Positions 23,636 to 32,664 of a stretch of DNA of 64,000 nt are shown here, one piece after another. Where the stretch lies: positions 1,798,001 through 1,862,000 of the forward strand of contig NZ_CP124616.1 of assembly GCF_029958925.1 (NCBI RefSeq). Direction: 5' to 3'. Both the position numbers and the translations under genes were made by a program. Numbering within the stretch: position 1 is the stretch's first letter; each line of letters begins with the position of its first letter. The notes below the pieces were generated by a model that saw nothing but the letters and a program-made list of their open reading frames with translations, ran no database searches and was not told where the DNA came from. This stretch comes from Tropicibacter oceani (GTDB taxonomy: Bacteria; Pseudomonadota; Alphaproteobacteria; Rhodobacterales; Rhodobacteraceae).

Positions 23636-25672
23636 TCAGAGCGATCCCATCAACCGCAGCGCGTCATAGATCGCTGCGTGAGTGTTGCGCGCCGCCACGG
23701 CATCGCCGATGCGGAACAGCTGATACCGGCCCTCGGGGTTGCGGGTGACGGTTTGCGGGGCGCGGGCAACCAGCGCCTCGTAATCGACTTCACCAAGGTT
23801 GCGTGACCCGTCCCGCAGGTCGAAATACAGATCGTCCAGGGGCAGCGTGCCATGGTTGACCACCACCTGGTCGACCCGGCGTTCCTGCCGGAAACCGCCA
23901 TAGTCCGACCCGATCCCGGCCAGCAGTTCATTTCCGTCCCTGGTCACGCTGTCCAGCTTCCACAGCACGGTAAAGGTCACGTCGCGGTTTTGCAGCTCGC
24001 GCAGCGAGGGGGTCAGCGACATGGCCATGACCTCGGGGGCGAAATTGCGGTCGCGGGTCATGATCTCGACCCGGGCGCCGGTGGCGGCGATCCTTTCCGC
24101 TGCCTGAAGCGCGGCGTAGTCCCCGGCATCGTCGTAGATCAGCACGTTGCTGCCCGGGCGGGCATCGCCTGACAGGATGTCCCAGGCCGACACCACAAGG
24201 TCATTGCCGCTGCTCAGCACCTCGGTGTGGGGCAGCCCGCCGGTGGCGACGATGACCACGTCGGGCTGATGCGCGGTGACGGTATCGGCATCGGCGACGC
24301 TGTCGAAAAGAAAGGTCACGCCCAGCCGCTGGCATTGCTCGTACCGCCACTGGATCAGCTGGATCATCTCGGCCCGGCGCGGGGTCAGCGCGGTCAGGCG
24401 CACCTGCCCGCCGGGCTGGCCCGCGGCCTCGTGCACGGTGACCTGATGACCGCGCTCGGCGGCGACGCGCGCCGCCTCGAGCCCGGCGGGACCGGCGCCG
24501 ACGATCACCACGCGGCGCGGTTCGGTGGCGGGGGCGATGGCGTGGGGCATTTCCAGTTCGCGCCCGGTCGAGGGGTTGTGCAGGCACAGCGCCATGCCCC
24601 CCTGATAGATCCGGTCAAGGCAATAGTTGGCGCCGACACAGGGGCGAATGCGGTCCTCTTCGCCGCGCATGATCTTGGCGACGATATGCGGATCGGCCAT
24701 ATGGGCGCGGGTCATCCCGACCATGTCCAGCTTGCCCGAGGCGATGGCATGGCGCGCCGTCGCCACGTCCTGGATCTTGGCGGCGTGAAAGGTGGGAAAG
24801 CGGGTCGCGGCGCGGATGTCCCCGGCAAAGTCCAGATGCGGTGCGCTGCGCATGCCCTGCACCGGGATCACGTCGGTAAGGGCGGCATCGGTGTCGATAT
24901 GGCCGCGGATCACGTTGAGGAAATCGACCATCCCGCTGTCCTTCAACCGGTGCGAGATTTCCAGACCCTCGGCGCGGGTGATGCCGCCCGTCATGTCTTC
25001 GTCGCCGGTATAGCGGACCCCGATGATGAAGTCGTCGCCGACCCGGGCGCGGATCGCGCGCAGCGTGTCAAAGGTGAACCGCAGCCGGTTGTCCAGGCTG
25101 CCGCCATAGGGGCCGTCCAGGTCATTGGTCAGCGGCGACCAGAACTGATCCATCAGGTGGCCATAGGCCTGCAGCTCGATCCCGTCCAGACCGGCGGCCT
25201 GCATGCGTTCTGCCGCGTCGGCGTAATCCTCGATGATGCGGGCGATGTCCCAATCCTCGGCCCTTTTGGGAAAGGCCTTGTGCGACGGTTCGCGTTCGTG
25301 ACCCGGCGAGACGACCGGCAGCCAGTCGGCCTTGTCCCAGCGGGTGCGGCGGCCCAGGTGGGTCAGCTGGATCATCACCGCGCAGCCATGGTCGTGGCAT
25401 TCGTCGCTCAGCGCCTTCATCCAGCCGACCACCTCGTCCTTCCAGGCCAGGATGTTGTTGAACACTGGCGGGCTGTCGCGCGCCACCGAAGCCGAGCCCG
25501 CCGTCATGGTCAGCGCCACGCCCGCCTTGGCCCGTTCGACGTGGTAGGCGCGATAGCGGTCCTTGGGCATGCCGTCTTCGGGGTAGGCCGGTTCGTGGCT
25601 GGTGATCATCAGCCGGTTCTTCAGCGTCAGATGTTTCAACTGGTAGGGCTGAAGAAGGGGATCGCTGGACAT
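23636..25672 (-). CDS. DgcA/stachydrine-demethylase-like flavoprotein
   Basis: Flavoprotein of 678 residues in the old-yellow-enzyme/trimethylamine dehydrogenase superfamily. An FMN TIM barrel (about 1-370) is followed by an FAD/NAD(P)-binding part starting at VVIVGAGPAGLEAARVAAERG. Length and context match N-methyl demethylases such as dimethylglycine dehydrogenase DgcA or N-methylproline demethylase. The Fe-S motif reads CVGANYC with a later C, where FadH/TMADH have CxxCxxxC; the second cysteine is Ala. The ATG at 25672 follows the reductase gene by 28 bases. Exact substrate is unknown. Confidence 0.82.
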   Translation of the reverse strand: MSSDPLLQPYQLKHLTLKNRLMITSHEPAYPEDGMPKDRYRAYHVERAKAGVALTMTAGSASVARDSPPVFNNILAWKDEVVGWMKALSDECHDHGCAVMIQLTHLGRRTRWDKADWLPVVSPGHEREPSHKAFPKRAEDWDIARIIEDYADAAERMQAAGLDGIELQAYGHLMDQFWSPLTNDLDGPYGGSLDNRLRFTFDTLRAIRARVGDDFIIGVRYTGDEDMTGGITRAEGLEISHRLKDSGMVDFLNVIRGHIDTDAALTDVIPVQGMRSAPHLDFAGDIRAATRFPTFHAAKIQDVATARHAIASGKLDMVGMTRAHMADPHIVAKIMRGEEDRIRPCVGANYCLDRIYQGGMALCLHNPSTGRELEMPHAIAPATEPRRVVIVGAGPAGLEAARVAAERGHQVTVHEAAGQPGGQVRLTALTPRRAEMIQLIQWRYEQCQRLGVTFLFDSVADADTVTAHQPDVVIVATGGLPHTEVLSSGNDLVVSAWDILSGDARPGSNVLIYDDAGDYAALQAAERIAATGARVEIMTRDRNFAPEVMAMSLTPSLRELQNRDVTFTVLWKLDSVTRDGNELLAGIGSDYGGFRQERRVDQVVVNHGTLPLDDLYFDLRDGSRNLGEVDYEALVARAPQTVTRNPEGRYQLFRIGDAVAARNTHAAIYDALRLMGSL

Positions 25673-25700
25673 TTGGGGCCTCTTGGTCTGGGGGTGCGCG

Positions 25701-26768
25701 TCACGCTTCGAGCGTGACATTCCCGATCGGGTGCGAACAGCAGGCCAGGATATAGCCTGCGGCGATGTCGTCGTCGGTGATGCCGCCGTTGTGGACCATG
25801 TGCACCTGGCCTTCGGTCTTGCGCAGCTTGCAGGTGCCGCAGACCCCAAAGGTGCAACCCGATGGCACTGCCACACCCGCCGCCCTTGCCGCCGCCAGAA
25901 GGGTTTCGGTTTCCGCAACCTTGGTGCGCTTGCCCGATCTGGTAAAGCTGATTTCGACGGCGCTGTCTTCGTCGGGCACCACGTCGTCGGGCACCTGTTC
26001 GGCCTGGGCCGCCGGCGCGTGAAAGCTTTCCTGGTGGTAGCGCGCCATGTCATAGCCAAGGCCGGCCAGCGCCTCGCGCACCGCGCGCATGAAGGGTTCG
26101 GGGCCGCAGCAGAATACCTCTCGGTCCAGGTAGTCGGGCGCGACAAGGCCAAGGATCAGCTGGTTGAACTGCCCCTTGATGCCGGTCCAGGGGCTGTAGG
26201 GGTCGGGTTCTTCGACCACCCAGGTCAGGGAAATCCCCGGGCTTCGTGACGCCATGTGTTCAAGCCGCTGCCGAAAGATGATGTCCGAAGGGCGGCGCGC
26301 GCAATTGATGAACACGATGTCCATGTCGCGCCCGGCGTCGTACATCCGGGTCGTCATCGACATCATCGGGGTGATCCCCGAACCGGCCGAGATGAACAGG
26401 TACTTGGCCGCGGCATGGCGGGCGTTGCTGAACTCTCCGGCGGGGCCGATGGCCTTGACGCGCATGCCGGGCCGCAGGCTGTCCAGCATCCAGCGCGTGC
26501 CGATGGAGCCCGGCTGCGCCTTGACGGTGACGGTCAGCGATATCGGCCGCGAAGGCGAGGACGAGATCGTATAGGTCCGGTGCAGCGGGCCGCCCGGCAC
26601 CGGCAGTTCGAGCGTGATGAACTGCCCCGGATCAAACCGGAACAGCGCGCCCGACGGCGCCTGAAAGGTAAAGGTTGCCGTCTGGGGCGTTTCGGGCAGG
26701 TAGCTGACGCATTCCAGCGCCTCGCTGTCGGTCCAGAAGGCCAGCGCCGGCTGCGGGGTGGCGGCCAT
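25701..26768 (-). CDS. GbcB-like ferredoxin reductase for a betaine Rieske oxygenase
   Basis: Reductase component of about 355 residues. An FAD domain (HRTYTISSSP flavin motif, about residues 65-75) and an NAD domain (SAGSGITPMMSM, CCGPEPFM) precede a C-terminal plant-type [2Fe-2S] ferredoxin domain (SGCTFGVCGTCKLRKTEG and a later C). It supplies electrons from NADH to the oxygenase. The ATG at 26768 lies four bases after the oxygenase stop. Organisation equals that of GbcA-GbcB. Confidence 0.86.
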   Translation of the reverse strand: MAATPQPALAFWTDSEALECVSYLPETPQTATFTFQAPSGALFRFDPGQFITLELPVPGGPLHRTYTISSSPSRPISLTVTVKAQPGSIGTRWMLDSLRPGMRVKAIGPAGEFSNARHAAAKYLFISAGSGITPMMSMTTRMYDAGRDMDIVFINCARRPSDIIFRQRLEHMASRSPGISLTWVVEEPDPYSPWTGIKGQFNQLILGLVAPDYLDREVFCCGPEPFMRAVREALAGLGYDMARYHQESFHAPAAQAEQVPDDVVPDEDSAVEISFTRSGKRTKVAETETLLAAARAAGVAVPSGCTFGVCGTCKLRKTEGQVHMVHNGGITDDDIAAGYILACCSHPIGNVTLEA

Positions 26769-26772
26769 CGGT

Positions 26773-28038
<1,266 letters not shown>

Positions 28039-28082
28039 TCATTCAAAAATCACTTTTGTTATGGGCTTCAAGGGCGTAAAAA

Positions 28083-28108
28083 TTCATCCAGGATGAACTG
28101 AATTCATC
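28083..28108. promoter_or_regulatory. LysR-type operator between the betaine cluster and its regulator
   Basis: Perfect palindrome TTCATCCAGGATGAA (28083-28097), containing the T-N11-A pattern of LysR boxes. A third half-site TTCATC follows at 28103-28108. It sits between divergent starts at 28002 and 28149. Confidence 0.65.
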
Positions 28109-28148
28109 TGTGCGGATTATCGACACGGACAGGTCAGAAAACGACACC

Positions 28149-29033
28149 ATGCGCAGGCCCTATGATCTTCCGTCGCTGACAGCACTGAATTGTTTCGAGG
28201 CAGCTGCCCGAAAACTGAGCTTCAAGGCCGCCGCCAAGGAGCTGAACGTGACCCCGACCGCCGTCAGCCACCAGATTCGCGCGCTGGAGGCCGAGCTGCG
28301 GCAACAGCTGTTCCGCCGTCAGCATCGCGGGGTCGAACTGACCGAGGCCGGGGCCTATCTGTTCAACGCGGTGCAACGCGGGTTCGAGGTGATTTCGGAC
28401 GTTGTGCGCGACATGCGCAGCCCCGGCGCCGAGGATGACGTGGTTGTGCTGGCCTCGACCGCGATCAGCGCGCTGTGGCTGACGCCGCGCCTGTCGGGGT
28501 TCTGGCGGCACAACCCCGATATCACCATCTCGCAGATCGTCAGCGATGCCCCGGACATCGACGCGGCGGTGGATTTAAGCCTGCATTACGGCACGCTGCC
28601 GCCGGGCGATGACCGCTGCGCGCTGCTGTTCCACGACAGGATCTGCGCCGTCGGATCGCCGGATTTCGCGGCCCGGCACGCGATCACGGGTCTGCCCGAT
28701 CTGCAGCGTGCGCCGCTGATCCACATCACCGGGGCAAATCATCGCTGGACCGAATGGGCTGACTGGCTGGCGGAACTGGGCTGCCCGCCGCCCGCCGGGC
28801 AGAAGATCGCGGTCAACAACTACATGATCGCGCTGCAACTGGCCAAGGACGGGATCGGGGCGGTTCTGGGCTGGGATGGGCTGGTTGGCGGGCTGCTGGA
28901 GGCGGGCGAGCTGACGCAGCTGACGCCCGAAAGGGTGGTGTCGCCGCAGTGCTTTTACCTGCGGGCGCATCGCCGGGCCTCGGCCAAGGCGCTCAGGTTT
29001 CGCGACTGGCTGGTTGCCCCGGCCCTGCACTGA
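28149..29033 (+). CDS. LysR-family regulator, GcvA-like
   Basis: LysR-type regulator of about 294 residues. The N-terminal helix-turn-helix is RKLSFKAAAKELNVTPTAVS followed by HQIRALEAEL; the effector domain follows from about residue 95. The opening LPSLTALNCFEAAARKLSF resembles GcvA-type members. The ATG at 28149 gives the normal family N-terminus; a GTG at 28110 would add 13 residues. It diverges from the betaine demethylation genes and probably regulates them. Confidence 0.88.
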   Translation: MRRPYDLPSLTALNCFEAAARKLSFKAAAKELNVTPTAVSHQIRALEAELRQQLFRRQHRGVELTEAGAYLFNAVQRGFEVISDVVRDMRSPGAEDDVVVLASTAISALWLTPRLSGFWRHNPDITISQIVSDAPDIDAAVDLSLHYGTLPPGDDRCALLFHDRICAVGSPDFAARHAITGLPDLQRAPLIHITGANHRWTEWADWLAELGCPPPAGQKIAVNNYMIALQLAKDGIGAVLGWDGLVGGLLEAGELTQLTPERVVSPQCFYLRAHRRASAKALRFRDWLVAPALH

Positions 29034-29063
29034 CATGACGGGCCGCGCACACGGGGCAAGACC

Positions 29064-29080
29064 TGCCCAAAAAATGGGCA
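29064..29080. promoter_or_regulatory. Palindrome TGCCCA-N5-TGGGCA upstream of nasT
   Basis: TGCCCAAAAAATGGGCA is a 6-5-6 palindrome with TGC-N11-GCA spacing, which is the geometry of NtrC sites (consensus TGCACY-N5-RGTGCA), though the inner bases differ. It could equally be a weak terminator for the LysR gene that ends at 29033, since flanking bases extend the stem (29062-29082). There is no T run. Confidence 0.35.
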
Positions 29081-29126
29081 GGGCGTTCGAATTCAGGGCC
29101 GCGCCGCGCAATTCCTCTTTACCTTG

Positions 29127-29144
29127 ATGCTGCGTGTGCAGCAT
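29127..29144. repeat. Perfect hairpin at the 5' end of nasT
   Basis: ATGCTGC-GTGT-GCAGCAT is a seven-base perfect inverted repeat with a four-base loop. It covers the first possible ATG of nasT. It may be an operator or an mRNA structure limiting initiation; the loop does not match the ANTAR hexaloop pattern. Confidence 0.45.
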
Positions 29145-29738
29145 TTCTCGGGCGTGCCAGACATCATTTCCATAATCGTCGTCGAAGCCGACAAGGACCG
29201 CGCCACGCAAATCGTGGACAGCCTGCGTGCGGCCGGCGAATGCGAGATCCGCATCATCGCAGAACCGACGGCGCTGGCGCGGCAGATCCAGGACATGCAG
29301 CCCGATGTGGTGCTGATCGACATCGAAAACCCGTCGCGCGACACGCTCGAAGAGCTGGCCCTGGCCTCGGGCCCGATGGAGCGCCCGGTGGCCATGTTCG
29401 TCGACCGCTCCGAGGCGGGGCTGTCGACCGCCGCGATCGAGGCAGGCGTGTCGGCCTATGTGGTCGACGGGCTGCGCCCCGACCGGTTGAAACCCATTCT
29501 GGATGCGGCGATTGCCCGGTTCCGCATGTTCCAGCGGATGCGCAAGGAACTGTCCGAAACAAAGCGCGCGCTTGAGGAACGCAAGGTCATCGACCGCGCC
29601 AAGGGCATGATCATGAAGGCGCGCGGCGTGGGCGAGGACGAAGCCTATGCCATCCTGCGCAAGGCGGCGATGGATCAGGGCAAGCGGCTGGCCGACGTGG
29701 CGCAGGCGCTGGTGACGGCGGCGGGGCTGCTGTTGTGA
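29127..29738 (+). CDS. nasT: NasT, ANTAR-domain antiterminator of nitrate assimilation
   Basis: Response-regulator-like receiver domain (about residues 12-125) followed by a C-terminal ANTAR RNA-binding domain (KVIDRAKGMIMKARGVGEDE, AYAILRKAAMDQGKRLADVA). NasT binds a leader RNA and prevents termination before the nitrate genes unless held by NasS. The matching leader lies at 31025-31139. The start is uncertain: ATG at 29127 lies inside a perfect hairpin, while GTG at 29154 would give the more usual short N-terminus; neither has a strong ribosome site. It overlaps nasS. Confidence 0.9.
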   Translation: MLRVQHFSGVPDIISIIVVEADKDRATQIVDSLRAAGECEIRIIAEPTALARQIQDMQPDVVLIDIENPSRDTLEELALASGPMERPVAMFVDRSEAGLSTAAIEAGVSAYVVDGLRPDRLKPILDAAIARFRMFQRMRKELSETKRALEERKVIDRAKGMIMKARGVGEDEAYAILRKAAMDQGKRLADVAQALVTAAGLLL

Positions 29739-30910
29739 AGGGCGCGACGCTTTCGGTGGGCTTCATGCCCCTTGTGGACGCCGCGCCGCTGATCGTGGCG
29801 CAGGACATGGGCTTTGCCGCCGAAGAAGGCATCGCGCTGGAACTGCGCCGCGCGCCCAGCTGGTCATCGCTGCGCGACATGCTGAGTTTCGGACAGGTGG
29901 ACGCAGCGCATATGCTGTCGCCGGTGCCCATCGCGGCGGCGCTGGGTCTGGGTGGGGCAGGGGCGCCGCTGTCGGCGGTGTCGGTCCTGTCGGTCAATGG
30001 CAATGTGATCGGCGTCAGCCGGGCGCTGGAACAGCGCCTGCGTGACGCCGGGCACGGGTTCGATTTCGCCGATGCCGGTGCCGCCGGACGCGCGCTGATC
30101 GCGGTAGCCGGGGACCGGTTGCGCATCGGGGTGCCGTTTCCATTTTCCATGCATGCGGAACTGGTGGTCTATTGGCTGTCGGCGCTGGGCTATGCGGTGC
30201 CGACCCGTGTGGACATCCGCACCATGCCGCCCCCCCTGATGGCCGAGGCCATCGCCGCAGGCGAGATCGACGCCTTTTGCGTCGGCGAACCCTGGGGATC
30301 GAAGGCGGTGGAAAACGGTGTTGGCGCGCTGTTGTTGCCGGTTTCGGCGATCTGGGCCTTTTCGCCGGAAAAGGTGCTGGCGGTGCGCAGCGACTGGGCC
30401 GAAACCGAAGCCTCTCTGACCGGGCGGCTGATCCGCGCGGTCTGGCGGGCGGGGCGCTGGCTGGCCGATCCGGACAGCCGTGTGCTGGCGGCGGAACTGC
30501 TGTCGCGGCCCGAGCATCTGGATTTGGCCCCCGACATCCTGGACCGTGCCCTGTCGGGGCGGCTGGTGATTTCCAGCCGCGGCGAAGAACGCGCGGTGCC
30601 GGGCTTTGTCGAATTCCACAAGGGCGCGGCGGGCTTTCCCTGGCGCAGCCAGGCGGAATGGATCGGCCGGCACATGGCAACGCGCCTTGGCCGCGATCCC
30701 GAGGCGGCGGCGCGGGCGGCGCGGTCCGTGTTCCGCAGCGATCTGTACCGCGCGGCGCTGGCCGGAACCGCCGCCGATCTGCCCGGCGCTTCGTCCAAGG
30801 TCGAAGGCGCGCTGATGGCCGATTCCCCGGTGTCCTCGCCGCGCGGATCGTTGATTCTGGGCCGGGACCAGTTCTTTGATGGGCGCGTTTTTGAGCCGCT
30901 CGCCGAGTGA
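29735..30910 (+). CDS. nasS: NasS, nitrate sensor protein
   Basis: Cytoplasmic NrtA-like nitrate/nitrite-binding protein of 391 residues without signal peptide. It shares with NrtA the segments VGFMPLVDAAPLIVAQDMGF and DAFCVGEPWGSKAV. In the NasS-NasT system NasS sequesters NasT until nitrate binds. The GTG start overlaps the nasT stop (GTGA), consistent with equimolar production. The NtrC-like palindrome begins immediately after its stop. Confidence 0.9.
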   Translation: MKGATLSVGFMPLVDAAPLIVAQDMGFAAEEGIALELRRAPSWSSLRDMLSFGQVDAAHMLSPVPIAAALGLGGAGAPLSAVSVLSVNGNVIGVSRALEQRLRDAGHGFDFADAGAAGRALIAVAGDRLRIGVPFPFSMHAELVVYWLSALGYAVPTRVDIRTMPPPLMAEAIAAGEIDAFCVGEPWGSKAVENGVGALLLPVSAIWAFSPEKVLAVRSDWAETEASLTGRLIRAVWRAGRWLADPDSRVLAAELLSRPEHLDLAPDILDRALSGRLVISSRGEERAVPGFVEFHKGAAGFPWRSQAEWIGRHMATRLGRDPEAAARAARSVFRSDLYRAALAGTAADLPGASSKVEGALMADSPVSSPRGSLILGRDQFFDGRVFEPLAE

Positions 30911-30927
30911 TGCACAAACTTTGTGCA
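30911..30927. promoter_or_regulatory. NtrC-type binding site before nrtA
   Basis: TGCACAAACTTTGTGCA is a perfect palindrome and matches the NtrC consensus TGCAC-N7-GTGCA. It starts at the base after the nasS stop and lies about 100 bases upstream of the likely nrtA transcription start. It indicates general nitrogen control in addition to nitrate induction. Confidence 0.75.
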
Positions 30928-30985
30928 GTCGCGGCGGAATCCATGCCGCGCCGCAGCAAATTTGGCGAAAATCCGGCGAAACCCT

Positions 30986-31015
30986 TTGATCGCTGCGCTG
31001 CGGCAGGGGCATAAA
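30986..31015 (+). promoter_or_regulatory. Candidate promoter of the nrtA operon
   Basis: TTGATC (30986-30991), an 18-base spacer and CATAAA (31010-31015) form a weak sigma-70-like promoter. It would start transcription just before the first leader hairpin at 31025. A GG-N10-GC pattern at 30964-30977 is a poor sigma-54 alternative. Confidence 0.35.
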
Positions 31016-31024
31016 GGGATCACC

Positions 31025-31139
31025 GAAAGGCAACGACGCCCTTCGACGGAATTCTCCCTACGACAGGGAAATCATGAGCAAAGCCGCTCGACCCTCCGCC
31101 ATCCTCCCGGCGGTGCGTGTCGGCGGCTTTTTTGTTTTT
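31025..31139 (+). promoter_or_regulatory. NasT-responsive leader: two small hairpins and an intrinsic terminator
   Basis: Hairpin 1 (31025-31044) has stem GAAAGGC/GCCCTTC with one mismatch and the hexaloop AACGAC, which has the A1 and G4 required for ANTAR binding. Hairpin 2 (31055-31069) has stem TCCCT/AGGGA and loop ACGAC. A long terminator follows: AAAGCCGC (31080-31087) pairs with GCGGCTTT (31123-31130) around an inner CCGCC/GGCGG stem (31096-31113). It ends in TTTTTTGTTTTT (31128-31139). The two-hairpin-plus-terminator order is that of known ANTAR leaders. nasST lies directly upstream. Confidence 0.8.
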
Positions 31140-31181
31140 GCGCCCGGACCCCGGGCAAACGATGCACGAAAGGGACTTCCC

Positions 31182-32546
31182 ATGAAGCGACTTCTTCTGA
31201 GCCTTGCCGCGACCACGGCGCTTGTCAGCCCGGCCATGGCCGAGCTGGAGCTGGAAAAGGACGAACTGACCTTTGGCTTTATCAAGCTGACCGACATGGC
31301 GCCGCTGGCCGTCGCCTATGAGCAGGGCTATTTCCTGGACGAAGGCCTGTTCGTGACACTCGAGGCGCAGGCCAACTGGAAGGTGCTGCTGGACGGGGTG
31401 ATCGGCGGGCAGCTGGACGGCGCGCATATGCTGGCAGGCCAGCCGCTGGCCGCGACCATCGGTTTCGGCACCGAGGCGCATATCATCACGCCCTTTTCGA
31501 TGGACCTGAACGGCAACGGCATCACCGTGTCGAACGAAGTCTGGGAAAAGATGCTGCCGCATATCCCCAAGATGGACGACGGCCGCCCGCAGCACCCGAT
31601 TTCCGCCACGGCGCTGGCCCCGGTGGTCGAAGAGTTCAAATCCGAAGGCAAGCCCTTTAACATGGGCATGGTTTTCCCGGTTTCGACCCACAACTATGAA
31701 CTGCGCTACTGGCTGGCGGCGGGCGGTTTGCACCCCGGCTATTACAGCCCCGAAAACGTCAGCGGCCAGATTGGCGCCGATGTGTTCCTGAGCGTGACGC
31801 CCCCGCCGCAGATGCCCGCGACCCTGGAGGCCGGCACGATCAACGGCTATTGCGTGGGTGAGCCCTGGAACCAGCAGGCGGTGTTCAAGGGGATCGGCGT
31901 GCCGGTCATCACCGATTACCAGCTGTGGAAGAACAACCCCGAAAAGGTGTTCGGCATCACCGCCGAATTCGCCGAGGAATACCCCAACACCACGCTGGCC
32001 GTGACCAAGGCACTGATCCGCGCCGCCATCTGGCTGGATGAAAACGACAACGCCAACCGCGCCGAGGCGGTGGAAATCCTGTCGCGCCCCGAATACGTGG
32101 GCGCCGACGCCGAGGTGATCGCCAACTCGATGACCGGGTTCTTTGAATTCGAAAAGGGCGACAAGCGGGACATCCCCGATTTCAACGTCTTCTTCCGCCA
32201 CAACGCGACCTATCCCTTCTACTCGGACGCCATCTGGTACCTGACGCAGATGCGCCGCTGGGGCCAGATCGCCGAGCCGAAGTCGGATGACTGGTACGAC
32301 GAGGTCGCCAAATCGGTCTACAAGCCCGGCATCTACCTTGAGGCCGCGCGCCTGCTGGTCGACGAAGGTCTGGCCAACGAGGCCGATTTCCCCTGGGACA
32401 GCGATGGCTACAAGGCGCCGACCCCGGCGGCCGATATCATCGACGGCATCCCCTATGACGGCAAGGCGCCCAACGCCTATCTGGACAGCCTGCCGATCGG
32501 CCTGAAGGGCGCGCAGATCGTCGAAGGCACCGAGGTGAAGGGCTGA
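31182..32546 (+). CDS. nrtA: Nitrate ABC transporter substrate-binding protein NrtA
   Basis: Periplasmic nitrate/nitrite-binding protein of 454 residues with a signal peptide ([17 protein letters not shown]). Family segments include [20 protein letters not shown] and [13 protein letters not shown], paralogous to NasS. The ATG at 31182 has AAAGGGA upstream. An in-frame ATG at 31074 would read through the leader terminator and was rejected. It is the first structural gene behind the attenuator. Confidence 0.94.
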   Translation: MKRLLLSLAATTALVSPAMAELELEKDELTFGFIKLTDMAPLAVAYEQGYFLDEGLFVTLEAQANWKVLLDGVIGGQLDGAHMLAGQPLAATIGFGTEAHIITPFSMDLNGNGITVSNEVWEKMLPHIPKMDDGRPQHPISATALAPVVEEFKSEGKPFNMGMVFPVSTHNYELRYWLAAGGLHPGYYSPENVSGQIGADVFLSVTPPPQMPATLEAGTINGYCVGEPWNQQAVFKGIGVPVITDYQLWKNNPEKVFGITAEFAEEYPNTTLAVTKALIRAAIWLDENDNANRAEAVEILSRPEYVGADAEVIANSMTGFFEFEKGDKRDIPDFNVFFRHNATYPFYSDAIWYLTQMRRWGQIAEPKSDDWYDEVAKSVYKPGIYLEAARLLVDEGLANEADFPWDSDGYKAPTPAADIIDGIPYDGKAPNAYLDSLPIGLKGAQIVEGTEVKG

Positions 32547-32552
32547 GGCTGC

Positions 32553-32601
32553 GGACGGCGGGACGGCGCTCTTTCTGCGAAAGACGCCCCGCCCGCCGTC
32601 C
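32553..32601 (+). terminator. Strong intercistronic hairpin between nrtA and nrtB
   Basis: GGACGGCGGG (32553-32562) pairs with CCCGCCGTCC (32592-32601), and an inner CTTTC/GAAAG stem closes on a three-base loop. There is no T run, so it is more likely a 3' stabiliser or partial attenuator. That would favour nrtA over the membrane genes. Confidence 0.55.
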
Positions 32602-32664
32602 CATCCCCCCCGCCAGGACCACAAGCGCGGGTTTTGCCGCGCCGCACAAATCCAAGGACAGATC

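Noticed and set aside
30964-30977. GG-N10-GC as a sigma-54 promoter for nrtA
   Set aside because: The -12 element lacks the TTGC form, and a sigma-70-like pair better fits the leader start.
31074-31181. An in-frame ATG at 31074 extending NrtA upstream
   Set aside because: It would read through the leader hairpins and terminator, and the signal peptide begins properly at 31182 with a good ribosome site.
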